The translations under genes and the position numbers were made by a program. The notes below the pieces were generated by a model. That model was not told the DNA's origin. It made no database searches and saw only the letters and a list, made by a program, of their open reading frames with translations. Source: Chloroflexota bacterium (GTDB lineage: Bacteria > Chloroflexota > Dehalococcoidia > Lucifugimonadales > Australimonadaceae). Taken from it: 40,389 nucleotides of DNA. Shown here in pieces: positions 1-8,765 of the stretch (position 1 is its first letter; the number at the start of each line of letters is the position of its first letter). Location: positions 1-40,389 of the forward strand of contig PBEP01000020.1 in assembly GCA_002719775.1 (NCBI GenBank), in the 5' to 3' direction.

Positions 1-20
1 ACTCCCATGCACTCCCGCCA
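1..20 (+). tRNA. 3' terminal 20 nt of a probable tRNA-Sec, cut by the window edge
   Basis: ACTCCCATGCACTCCCGCCA is identical to 281-300, the T-loop/T-stem/acceptor/CCA end of the tRNA-Sec-like 3' half. The 5' part lies outside the window. Confidence 0.55.
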
Positions 21-101
21 AGCTCTATTTAGCTGTAAATATGAGCCTGATGCCTTTAGCACATAGCCAATATCACTTCCCCCTGGCATCGAGGCCATAG
101 G

Positions 102-125
102 ATTAGTACCCCCATTAGTACCCCC
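102..125 (+). repeat. Perfect tandem duplication of a 12-mer, ATTAGTACCCCC x2
   Basis: ATTAGTACCCCC at 102-113 and 114-125, inside the spacer between the two tRNA-Sec 3' ends. Confidence 0.9.
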
Positions 126-234
126 AAGCTAAGAGAAAGCTGTAGCTGATTCAGTTGATTACTGGTGGTTGTGTACGCCTAACTAGCTCTATAAGCATGT
201 GCTAGGTATTAAGGCTAGAAGTGGTGGTAAAAGA

Positions 235-300
235 ACTTCAAAACCGTTGGGGGGATATTACGTATTCCTCGGTGGGTTCGACTCCCATGCACTCCCGCCA
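235..300 (+). tRNA. tRNA-Sec (UCA) 3' half fragment: anticodon loop to CCA, no matching 5' half
   Basis: CTTCAAA anticodon loop (TCA), long variable-arm hairpin GGGGGATA-TTACG-TATTCCTC, T-arm GTGGG-TTCGACT-CCCAT, then 8-nt acceptor strand GCACTCCC + G + CCA, as in bacterial SelC (8+5 architecture). Upstream sequence cannot pair with ACCGTT of the anticodon stem, and no GGGAGTGC 5' acceptor strand occurs at 21-234. Confidence 0.72.
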
Positions 301-362
301 CACAAGTACAGTTTTTCCTGAGTGGTAATATACCCAAATTTGACTATGGTTGTTACTTGAAT

Positions 363-581
363 TTAGATCTGTTTGAATACAATAACCAAACCTATTGCTA
401 CGTAGACACTTCCTAATAAAACCCCAAGTGCGATCCATTCACTTTTTTTATTTGGCAAATTCACTGGAATCCCATGCCATTTAAATGATTTCATATTCTG
501 TCCTTCCATAAGATACGTATAAAGCGATGACATCTCCGCTGGAGTAATTTTCTCAATATAGTATTTTATATTTATGTCCAA
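363..581 (-). CDS. Small protein with C-terminal transmembrane segment, hypothetical
   Basis: 72 aa ORF with hydrophobic C-terminus (WIALGVLLGSVYVAIGLVIVF); divergent from the next gene. Confidence 0.4.
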   Translation of the reverse strand: MDINIKYYIEKITPAEMSSLYTYLMEGQNMKSFKWHGIPVNLPNKKSEWIALGVLLGSVYVAIGLVIVFKQI

Positions 582-595
582 TATAGGGAGTTTTT

Positions 596-1213
596 ATGAA
601 TTCTAGAATTCTTTCAGGATGGCTCTTAATCGTTGGCCCCTTGGCTATACTGACTGCATTTCTTATGTGGCCTACTAGTGCTGAAACAGCTCAAGAGGAG
701 TTATTAGAATTAGCCAAAAATCCTTCAAGTAGCATCGGGGTTATGGCGCTTTTTATTACTGGGATCACATTACTTTTTTGTGGTCTTTCAATTGCTTCCA
801 GAGCAATTGATGAAAGTAAATGGTCTTCGCTATCAGTTGTCTCTGCCACATTATTCCCGTTAGTTATTCCCATAATGATGGGTTCTGTCGGCCTTAACTT
901 TGGTGCCGTTCGGCTTTTTGAAACATCACCGGAAAGTGCCAGTGCAATTTATCTAACTGGATATCACCTAACTGATGTAGCTGATTTACTGATGGGCATA
1001 TCTTTCGTTTTTTTTGCTGTAGCTTTAGTTGATCAATTCAAAGATTCTTTACGTAGGGGAATTGGATTTCTATATCTGATTATCGGGGTTGTCCATATCA
1101 TTTCTGTATTTGCACAAGAAGACGCAATGGATATTGCTGCTTGGATGGGCATGTTTATTGTATCAATAGCATTCGGAGTTGTAGTGCTCAGAGCAAAAGC
1201 TAGTAATAACTAA
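596..1213 (+). CDS. Multi-pass membrane protein, hypothetical
   Basis: 205 aa with several hydrophobic segments; GGGAG upstream of ATG. Confidence 0.8.
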   Translation: MNSRILSGWLLIVGPLAILTAFLMWPTSAETAQEELLELAKNPSSSIGVMALFITGITLLFCGLSIASRAIDESKWSSLSVVSATLFPLVIPIMMGSVGLNFGAVRLFETSPESASAIYLTGYHLTDVADLLMGISFVFFAVALVDQFKDSLRRGIGFLYLIIGVVHIISVFAQEDAMDIAAWMGMFIVSIAFGVVVLRAKASNN

Positions 1214-1266
1214 AGCATTTTAATGCAAATCTACATAGCCAACTGTGTAGTAGGACGGACGAAGAT

Positions 1267-2163
1267 TTGAGCGTATTTAAAGGGATATGCCTAGGGTTCC
1301 TATTTTCATTTTTTTATGGCTTAATTCCAGGATTTTTCATTCTGATGTTGCTTGGTGGTATTTCATCCAGCTTTCTTCCGGGAATTTCTGTAATGGGGAG
1401 CTCAACAATGGGCCCACTTGTACTGCCCTTCATAAGCATGGTGATAGGAGTCTTCATATTCCCAGTCGCTGGAGCACTATGGGCTAGAAAAGGCGCAGGT
1501 GAGAGTAAAGCGAAATTAGGGGTAAGCACTTTATTAGTACATACTTTATTTGCATATGGCTTGTTAGTGAGCATAACCCTAGAAGTCCCAGAAGGATACC
1601 AAACCGATATTGGCCCCCCCATTCAAACTGAAATTTCAGCACCTGAGAAGCAGACTCTGGCAGCTCCCACCATTGAGGGTTTGAATTATTACGAGCAGGG
1701 TTTAAAACTATTGGAGGATCGGAATTATCCCTTAGCGATAGAAAACTTAACGGGGTTCATTAACATAAACCCTAAGCATTTGGAGGCATACATGGCGAGA
1801 GGGCATGCGTATGCCTCCCTAGAACAATATGACAAAGCCTTAGTTGATTATGAAATGGCTAATCAGCTAGACAAGAGCTACGTTTGGCCTTATCACTATT
1901 TGGCCTTAACACTAAGAGATCTTGGTCGATACCAAGAATCTATAAATAATTCGGAAACATATGTTGAATTACGTTTAATGGAATCAGATGTTTGGTCAGA
2001 AACTGAGCAAGGATTGGGAGCATATTTCCATATGGGCGAAGTTTATTTTCAAATTGGCCAGTACAAAAAATCTATTGAATATTTTGATAAGGTTCTAGAA
2101 ATAGATGAAGATCACGCAGTCGCACTTCAGAAGAAATTGGAAGCTGCAGGCTTGATTGAATAG
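1267..2163 (+). CDS. Membrane protein with C-terminal TPR repeats
   Basis: TTG start; N-terminal TM segments then TPR-like repeats (YYEQGLKLLEDRNYPLAIENLTGFININPKHLEAYMARGHAYASLEQYDKALVDYEMA). Confidence 0.8.
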   Translation: MSVFKGICLGFLFSFFYGLIPGFFILMLLGGISSSFLPGISVMGSSTMGPLVLPFISMVIGVFIFPVAGALWARKGAGESKAKLGVSTLLVHTLFAYGLLVSITLEVPEGYQTDIGPPIQTEISAPEKQTLAAPTIEGLNYYEQGLKLLEDRNYPLAIENLTGFININPKHLEAYMARGHAYASLEQYDKALVDYEMANQLDKSYVWPYHYLALTLRDLGRYQESINNSETYVELRLMESDVWSETEQGLGAYFHMGEVYFQIGQYKKSIEYFDKVLEIDEDHAVALQKKLEAAGLIE

Positions 2164-2204
2164 AGCCTTAGCTCCATCAAAAACCAACACTTTCTGATTT
2201 TTAA

Positions 2205-3125
2205 TTAACTAAGACCCCACTTAAGAACAACTGGGTCGAGTGGTTCCATTAACTCGAAGAGTCCATTTTTCGAACTCTGGTCAAGGGGCTGAATCGGATG
2301 TCGTGAAAAATCTGACTTAATTACTTTTCCTTTGAGCATTGCTGCTTTTGTTCCACGGAATCCACACTGTCTATTTTCATAATTAATGATCGGCAACACT
2401 TGTTGATAAGAAGTTTTAGCAATGTCACGATTCCCGGATAAATGTGCATTTATGATTGGACCTATCAGGTCTGGAATCAGTGCTGAGGTCATGGATCCGG
2501 TTGCACCCGCATCCAAATCAGCAAGTAAAGTAATGCCCTCTTCACCATCAAAAGGACCTTCAATTGCAGACCCGCCTATTGCTAGCAGTTGCTTTAACTT
2601 GTTAGCTGCTCCAGCAGATTCAATTTTGAATAGCTTCACCATTTCAATTTCATTAGCCATTTTTGCTAATAATGATACTGGAAGATCAACACCTGATAAT
2701 GGCGCATCTTGAATCATAATGGGTATTCCAACATCGCCTACTGCCTTAATTTGTTCAAATGTTTGCTCTGCGTTTCCTTTGAGTAAAGCCCCATGATAAG
2801 GAGGCATCATCATTACTACAGATGCACCTAGATCACGGGCTAGTTGAGCACGCGTAATAGCGATAGGAGTGGCAAAATGGCTGATAGTCACAATTACAGG
2901 CACGCGTCCATTGACATGATCTAAGCAAAGTCTCGTTAAATGGTCACGTTCATGGTCAGAAATTAAGAACTGTTCTGAGAAATTTGCAAGGATGCATATG
3001 CCATCGACTTTTTGATCCACCATGCAATCGAGAACGTTTTTCATACTTTGATCATCGACTGTACCATTATCGTGGAAAGGGGTGGGGGCTACTGGCCAAA
3101 TGCCTTTGTAGATTGTACTGACCAT
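2205..3125 (-). CDS. Dihydrodipicolinate synthase / N-acetylneuraminate lyase family protein
   Basis: KGIWPVAPTPFHDNGTVDDQSM N-terminus typical of the DHDPS/NAL TIM barrel. The given ORF extends to 3215, but a start at 3125 (or 3149) avoids overlap with the upstream gene. Confidence 0.85.
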   Translation of the reverse strand: MVSTIYKGIWPVAPTPFHDNGTVDDQSMKNVLDCMVDQKVDGICILANFSEQFLISDHERDHLTRLCLDHVNGRVPVIVTISHFATPIAITRAQLARDLGASVVMMMPPYHGALLKGNAEQTFEQIKAVGDVGIPIMIQDAPLSGVDLPVSLLAKMANEIEMVKLFKIESAGAANKLKQLLAIGGSAIEGPFDGEEGITLLADLDAGATGSMTSALIPDLIGPIINAHLSGNRDIAKTSYQQVLPIINYENRQCGFRGTKAAMLKGKVIKSDFSRHPIQPLDQSSKNGLFELMEPLDPVVLKWGLS

Positions 3126-3156
3126 AGGACTATTAACCTCTATTAACATATTGGGA

Positions 3157-3999
3157 CTAGATCTCTCTTCTTGAGTACCTTCGCCATGCAAGTAATGCAA
3201 GTATTGGGGAAGCAATTAGAGTAGAGATGAGGGGTTTGTATCTGAAGTGCGCGTCTAACTCAAAGACCTGTCCAAAAAATGAAATCATTCCGGAATTTAC
3301 TTCTGATTCTGTGACAGACATAAATGCCTGTGTATCGCTTAAAGCTGCGGGCCACCAAAGGAGTGTTCTCCCTACATAGGACACATACTCCCATTCTACT
3401 GGAGGAGTGTCCATGAGCCCACGCATTAGCAACTCCACAGTTATTAGTGTTGTACCAATGATCGGTATTCCGATAAGTACTGCCAGGGTTAACAATACTG
3501 AAGCAACAGAGCCTCTGAAAATTGATGAGGTGAATAACATGAGTGACACATAGAAAAAGCCTGAAATTAGCTCCAAAAAAATACCCCATAGTACCCAATT
3601 GAGATTAAGGGGATCAGAAGTGTCAAAAAGAAACATGCTGATGATTAAAGTTAAGATAAATCCTGAGTAGAAGAGAATACCAGAAAACGAGAAGTATATT
3701 ACTAACTTCGTGAGAATTATTTGCTTCATGGTGAATCTGGTTCTGAGGAATATCGAAGAATCCTTGTTACTATCAAAAGCTAAAGAGGAAACAACAATTC
3801 CGACGAACACTAATAACCCGACAATTGAGATAGTCATGTACAAATCTAGCGCTCTAGCGTGGGAGAAATTTGCATAAGCACGGTCGATGAATATTCCTAT
3901 AACAACCGCCAATATGCTTGCTAATAGGTAAAATCCTATTAAAGTCCAGCCGCGCCAACTACGGTATAAATGAATGAGTTCCATTTTCCACAAATTCAT
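3157..3999 (-). CDS. ABC-2 type transporter permease
   Basis: 280 aa, six or so TM segments, overlaps the adjacent ABC ATPase gene by 4 nt. Confidence 0.8.
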   Translation of the reverse strand: MNLWKMELIHLYRSWRGWTLIGFYLLASILAVVIGIFIDRAYANFSHARALDLYMTISIVGLLVFVGIVVSSLAFDSNKDSSIFLRTRFTMKQIILTKLVIYFSFSGILFYSGFILTLIISMFLFDTSDPLNLNWVLWGIFLELISGFFYVSLMLFTSSIFRGSVASVLLTLAVLIGIPIIGTTLITVELLMRGLMDTPPVEWEYVSYVGRTLLWWPAALSDTQAFMSVTESEVNSGMISFFGQVFELDAHFRYKPLISTLIASPILALLAWRRYSRREI

Positions 4000-4700
4000 T
4001 CGACGTTACCTTTTGACAGGAGCAACTCAAGCACTGCATCTTCGAATGATTGTCCAGCGGATTTTCTAATTCCACTGACACTACCTCCATACAATGCCTT
4101 GCCCTTATTAACTACCGTTACAGAATCACAAACGTCCTCTACATCGCTTAGAATGTGAGTAGAAAACAAGACAGTAGATTTTCCTCTCATCTGAGAGATC
4201 GTGTTTAAAACTTCTCTTCGCCCAATGGGATCCAATGCTGAACATGGCTCGTCCAGCAGGATAAGCTGAGGTTTGCCGATTAAAGCCGTAGCTAGACCAA
4301 GGCGCTGTTTCATTCCTCTAGAAAAACCTCCAACTTGCCGATCAGCTGAATCCTGTAACCCAACCTCTTCTAATATTTTTGAAACAGCATCTACATTCAC
4401 TTCTTTTCGGAAGGGCCATCTTGCGAGGTCTACGACTTCCTGAGCAGTCAAAAGAGGAAAAAAATCAGGAGTATCGGGCATTAACATCATCTGGTTTTGT
4501 GGAATGCTAAATTTGATGTCACCTGAGGTCTTGCGCTTAAGCCCAGATACAATTGATAGCATAGTGGTTTTTCCAGCTCCATTTGGACCCACAAAGCCGT
4601 GAATTGAGCCAGAATCGAGTATGAGGTCCAAGGAATCCAGAGCATAAACATTGCCAAATGTCTTCGTAAGACCTGAAAGCGTTAGTATCGGGGGCATCAT
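3996..4700 (-). CDS. ABC transporter ATP-binding protein
   Basis: Walker A GPNGAGKTT, signature FSRGMKQRL, Walker B LILLDEP. Confidence 0.95.
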   Translation of the reverse strand: MMPPILTLSGLTKTFGNVYALDSLDLILDSGSIHGFVGPNGAGKTTMLSIVSGLKRKTSGDIKFSIPQNQMMLMPDTPDFFPLLTAQEVVDLARWPFRKEVNVDAVSKILEEVGLQDSADRQVGGFSRGMKQRLGLATALIGKPQLILLDEPCSALDPIGRREVLNTISQMRGKSTVLFSTHILSDVEDVCDSVTVVNKGKALYGGSVSGIRKSAGQSFEDAVLELLLSKGNVE

Positions 4701-4884
4701 TTCACCAACTTAATAAATGGAGCAAAAATAACTTCGATAAATATCTTATTCCAAGTCTTTGTAATTGATAAGCTTTAAAAATGGAATTGATATCAACCAA
4801 AATAACGATCGTAATCCCTTATTTCAAAGCTAAAAGATTGCAAATACGCTATTTTGAACTCTACCTCTCGTGTAATCTTTAGAA

Positions 4885-5526
4885 ATGCTAAAAGCTTTAC
4901 TCCTTACTTTCTTTATTATATTTGGATCAGCATGTGGCCCTACAGAGGTCATAGTCGAAGTAGATGAAGTTAACGTTGATACAGAATTCAATAACTCGAT
5001 GCAGATGCCAAATTACACACAATCTGAGATTGGCACTGAAAATCTCCGGGCTACAATTGTTATCCCTACACCAGTTGGACTGGAAGCTATCAGTGAAGCA
5101 GTTGGTGGACTGTCTACTCTCTCCGAAGAGTTACAAAAAACTGTAGGAGGGTTTAGTGATGTGATTCAGTCACTGAATACTCCCACTCCTTCTGTCAAAA
5201 CAGAAACAGCCAATGCTGGAAAAACAATAGGTCTGAATGAATTGCTTTTGTCAGGGTTCATCGTAACTGAGGAAACTACCTCATCTTGGACCTATGAAGG
5301 ACTTGAGAGAAGTTATAAAGGGTATTTTCAGCTAGATAACTTGCAGAGCTTTCTTGAAGTACTTATTTTTGTTGATTCTATAAGTGACCCATCATTTGCT
5401 AGCTCAATTGCAGTAGATTTTTTTCGAAAAGATAACCGCGAAATCAGTATTACGAAAAATATAGTGTTTGCTTGCGCATCAAAAGAAGTTTGTGAAAGTT
5501 TGACTAGGCTAATATGGGTGGGGTGA
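4885..5526 (+). CDS. Putative lipoprotein, function unknown
   Basis: Signal peptide with lipobox (FFIIFGSAC). Confidence 0.7.
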   Translation: MLKALLLTFFIIFGSACGPTEVIVEVDEVNVDTEFNNSMQMPNYTQSEIGTENLRATIVIPTPVGLEAISEAVGGLSTLSEELQKTVGGFSDVIQSLNTPTPSVKTETANAGKTIGLNELLLSGFIVTEETTSSWTYEGLERSYKGYFQLDNLQSFLEVLIFVDSISDPSFASSIAVDFFRKDNREISITKNIVFACASKEVCESLTRLIWVG

Positions 5527-5527
5527 G

Positions 5528-6034
5528 GTGGTTTTGCTAAGCAATGAAGAAATCGAGCAAAGAGTAAAAAACTCGTTGAAAGAGATAGGTGTTGCTTATG
5601 ATTGGGTGGAGGTAGACCCACAGTTTGCAGACACTATGATTTGTTGCGAAAAGTATGGATTCGAATTAGACCATACTGGGAACACAATTATCGTAGCCTC
5701 TAAGAGAGGCGAAAAAAAGTACGCAGCGTGCATAGTCCGCGGTGTAGAAAAGCTAGATGTAAATAGAAAAGTCAGGCAGCTAATGGGAGTTTCAAGATTA
5801 TCATTTGCAAATGCTGATGATACTCTCCAAATTACACAAATGATGATTGGTGGAGTCACACCGTTCGGACTTCCCTCAGCTTTACCGATTTATATTGATG
5901 ACACGATTATGAATTTGGACTATTTAATTTTAGGAGGAGGAAGCAGGTCAGCAAAATTGATTGTACCTCCAGAATCTCTTCTTATGATTCCTAATACTTT
6001 TGTAATTGAAGGTCTCTCACAGGCTAATACGTAA
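5528..6034 (+). CDS. YbaK/EbsC-type aminoacyl-tRNA deacylase-like protein
   Basis: GNTIIVASKRGEKKYAACIVRGVEKLDVNRKVRQLMGVSRLSFANADDTLQITQMMIGGVTPFGLP matches the YbaK pattern (VGGVSPFG). GTG start. Confidence 0.8.
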   Translation: MVLLSNEEIEQRVKNSLKEIGVAYDWVEVDPQFADTMICCEKYGFELDHTGNTIIVASKRGEKKYAACIVRGVEKLDVNRKVRQLMGVSRLSFANADDTLQITQMMIGGVTPFGLPSALPIYIDDTIMNLDYLILGGGSRSAKLIVPPESLLMIPNTFVIEGLSQANT

Positions 6035-6094
6035 GTGCCAATTCATATTATAAATTTTCAAATAACTTATTTTTTTAATAATAGAGGTGCGTAA

Positions 6095-6997
6095 ATGGAA
6101 TTGTGGATTCCTATTACGTTGGTTGCGGCTTTAGCACAGACTACCAGAACTGCTATTCAGCGACAGATGAAAGGGCCTCTTGGAGACTTCGGTGCTTCTG
6201 CAATTAGGTTCATATATGCGGTTCCATTTGCTTGGTTATGGCTTTTAGTCATACTAATACTTTCTAAGCAGGATTTCCCAAAACCCAGTTTTGAATTTGT
6301 AATATGGTCTGTAATTGGCGGAATTTCTCAGATTCTTTTTACTGTATTTTTAATCAAACTATTTAGTTATAAGAATTTTCTTGTAGGTGTCGCTTTTTCA
6401 AAATTTGAAGTTCTTTTAGCTGCGATAATTGAAGCTTCATTTTTCTCAGCAATTATTACTACTCAATTCGGCCTTGCTATTGTCATAGGTATAGTCTCAA
6501 TGCTCCTACTTTCCCTTAGAACGAGTACATTCAGTTTTACAGAACTTCGAATTAGTTTGTATTCTAGGTCCACCATCTTTGGGTTATTTTCCGCGACTTC
6601 ACTTGCGGTAAGTGTTGTTTCATTTAGAACAGCAATAAACACTTTTCCAGATATTGATTTTGTTTTCAGGGCAAGCGTTACAGCAGCTCTCGTTATAGTC
6701 GGCCAAGCTTTGGGGTTTGTAATATTCCTGTATATTTCTCGTATAAGAGAATTGAAAGCTGCTTTTACTTTATGGAAACCTGCTATGGCTGCTGGGTTTT
6801 TTGGGGCAGTCTCTACAGCTGCATGGTTTTCTGCATTTGCTTTGCAGCGTGCGGCTCCTGTTCGAGCTGTAGGCCAGTCTGAATTATTATTTGCTTTAGC
6901 GTTTACCGTACTGCTTTTTCACCAACGATTGACCAAAATTGAACTAGCTGGTGTCTTCCTTTTAATCGGATCAATTCTCCTAGTGATATTAAATTAA
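6095..6997 (+). CDS. EamA/DMT superfamily transporter
   Basis: 300 aa with about 10 TM segments in EamA-like arrangement. Confidence 0.8.
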   Translation: MELWIPITLVAALAQTTRTAIQRQMKGPLGDFGASAIRFIYAVPFAWLWLLVILILSKQDFPKPSFEFVIWSVIGGISQILFTVFLIKLFSYKNFLVGVAFSKFEVLLAAIIEASFFSAIITTQFGLAIVIGIVSMLLLSLRTSTFSFTELRISLYSRSTIFGLFSATSLAVSVVSFRTAINTFPDIDFVFRASVTAALVIVGQALGFVIFLYISRIRELKAAFTLWKPAMAAGFFGAVSTAAWFSAFALQRAAPVRAVGQSELLFALAFTVLLFHQRLTKIELAGVFLLIGSILLVILN

Positions 6998-7034
6998 AAA
7001 GCACTAAACTTTGCACAAATTGTTTTCCAGTTAA

Positions 7035-7256
7035 TTACCTTAAGGGTAATAACCAAAGGACAATAACTAAGGCAAGTACTGTTCCAAAGGACCAATAAAT
7101 TATTGATTTTGAAATATGACTATCGGGAGTTTCTGCATGTAAACGTACCATCTCGTATAATTGTTCGGTTTTTACTTTAAGATCATCTACCTCTAGCTTT
7201 AGGCTTTCCAATTTTTCCTTTTGCGTATTGCCTGGCTTTTTACCAGCACCTTTCAT
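7035..7256 (-). CDS. Small coiled-coil plus C-terminal TM protein
   Basis: 73 aa, AGGAG upstream of ATG, immediately upstream of nothing but downstream of livF on the same strand. Confidence 0.6.
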   Translation of the reverse strand: MKGAGKKPGNTQKEKLESLKLEVDDLKVKTEQLYEMVRLHAETPDSHISKSIIYWSFGTVLALVIVLWLLPLR

Positions 7257-7268
7257 TTCCTTCTCCTT

Positions 7269-7985
7269 TTAGGTATTTACTCCTAGGAAATAACCCCCAA
7301 TATCAGGATCATTGAGGATGCTTTTTGCGTTCCCGGAAAACACCACTTTCCCATTTGAAAAAATATAACCACGGTCAGATCTTGCAAGCGACAATCTTGC
7401 ATTCTGCTCTACTAAAAGCACTGAGATTCCATCATTTCTGAGACGATCAATATTAGCAAGTATTTCTTTTTGGTATCGAGGTGATAGGGCAGCGGTAGGC
7501 TCATCTAACATCAAGAAACTAGGGTTTGAAATTAGTGCTCTGGAAATAGCAAGCATTTGCCGTTCTCCACCAGATAGTGACGCTGCAAGATCATTCATTC
7601 GAGATTTCAAATCGGGGAACATCCTGCAAGCACGGTTAATTCCTTTTGTTATCTCGTCAGATTTCATATTGATTCCACCCATCAACAAATTTTCATTAAC
7701 TGATAATGATGGAAATACATTGTCGACCTGAGGCACGTAGGCAATGCCTCTTTTAACTAACCTATCAGTGCGCCATGCAGACACCTCTATGTTATTGTGC
7801 AGAACTGAACCTTTATGATGAGTGGTGAGCCCAAATAGCACTTTCAAGAAAGTAGATTTACCACAACCGTTTGGCCCAATAATAGTGACAAATTCTCCTT
7901 GATCAACATACAGATCGATACCGTTTAAAATTTGAACACTTCCATACCCACCTTCAAGACCAGTGACTTCCAAAACCTTAGTCAT
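7269..7985 (-). CDS. livF: Branched-chain amino acid-type ABC transporter ATPase, LivF-like
   Basis: GPNGCGKST, LSGGERQM, FLMLDEP; position in liv cluster. Confidence 0.9.
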   Translation of the reverse strand: MTKVLEVTGLEGGYGSVQILNGIDLYVDQGEFVTIIGPNGCGKSTFLKVLFGLTTHHKGSVLHNNIEVSAWRTDRLVKRGIAYVPQVDNVFPSLSVNENLLMGGINMKSDEITKGINRACRMFPDLKSRMNDLAASLSGGERQMLAISRALISNPSFLMLDEPTAALSPRYQKEILANIDRLRNDGISVLLVEQNARLSLARSDRGYIFSNGKVVFSGNAKSILNDPDIGGYFLGVNT

Positions 7986-8763
7986 TTGGCACTTCCCCTG
8001 AGCTTCCTAGGTATGCTTCAATTACATCCCGACTTTCTCTGATCTCTTTAGGTGATCCTTCCATTAGAACCTGGCCGTTGTTCATTACAATAATTCTGTC
8101 AACATCACGGCGCAGGATGAAATCCATATTGTGTTCGATTACCAACATGCCGATACCTCTTTCTGTGGTCAACCGGCGCAGGTTCTGGAAAATTCGTTCA
8201 GCAAGAGGGCCAGCAACTCCAGCCACAGGTTCATCGAGTAACAAAAAGCGGGGATCGCTCATTAATGCTCTACCAATGTCTACCAATTTACTCTGTCCAC
8301 CTGATAGCTCACTAGTTAGGTTGTGTGCCATATGAGGAACTTCTAATAGATCTAGCACCTCATATGCATTTTGGATTCGTTTTGCTTCTGACTCGCGTGT
8401 ACCTGGTTTCAATAATGCTAATAGTGCATTAGGTTGAAACTGGTGACGGGGAGGCACAAGTAGGTTTTCTACTACCGTCATTTCGCGCCATAGCCAAGTA
8501 TGCTGAAAGGTTCTTGTTAGCCCTAAGCGCTGTATTTGGTCTGGCCGCATTTCTGTTGCATCTTGCCCAAGAACTTCTACCTTTCCAGATGTTAATTTAA
8601 GCATTCCAGAAATGCAGTTGAACGTAGTTGTTTTTCCGCACCCATTTGGGCCGATTAAACCCACAAGCTCACCTTCGTCAACTTGCAAAGAAATATTATC
8701 CACAGCCCTTAGACCACCAAAATCTTTGGTCAATTCTGATATACGCAACGCTGGTTCAGCCAT
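7978..8763 (-). CDS. livG: Branched-chain amino acid-type ABC transporter ATPase, LivG-like
   Basis: GPNGCGKTT, LSGGQSKL, FLLLDEPVAGVA; overlaps livF by 8 nt. Confidence 0.9.
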   Translation of the reverse strand: MAEPALRISELTKDFGGLRAVDNISLQVDEGELVGLIGPNGCGKTTTFNCISGMLKLTSGKVEVLGQDATEMRPDQIQRLGLTRTFQHTWLWREMTVVENLLVPPRHQFQPNALLALLKPGTRESEAKRIQNAYEVLDLLEVPHMAHNLTSELSGGQSKLVDIGRALMSDPRFLLLDEPVAGVAGPLAERIFQNLRRLTTERGIGMLVIEHNMDFILRRDVDRIIVMNNGQVLMEGSPKEIRESRDVIEAYLGSSGEVPND

Positions 8764-8765
8764 AA

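Noticed and set aside
181-300. Possible tmRNA 3' end (AAGCATGTG and a TTCGACTCCC...CCA tail)
   Set aside because: The anticodon-like CTTCAAA loop, long variable arm and 8-nt acceptor strand fit SelC better; no tag-peptide region or 5' domain is visible.
21-300. Group I intron splitting tRNA-Sec at the anticodon loop
   Set aside because: No 5' tRNA half (GGGAGTGC) occurs upstream within the window and the spacer shows no recognisable intron core. The 20-nt repeat fits an att-type duplication better.
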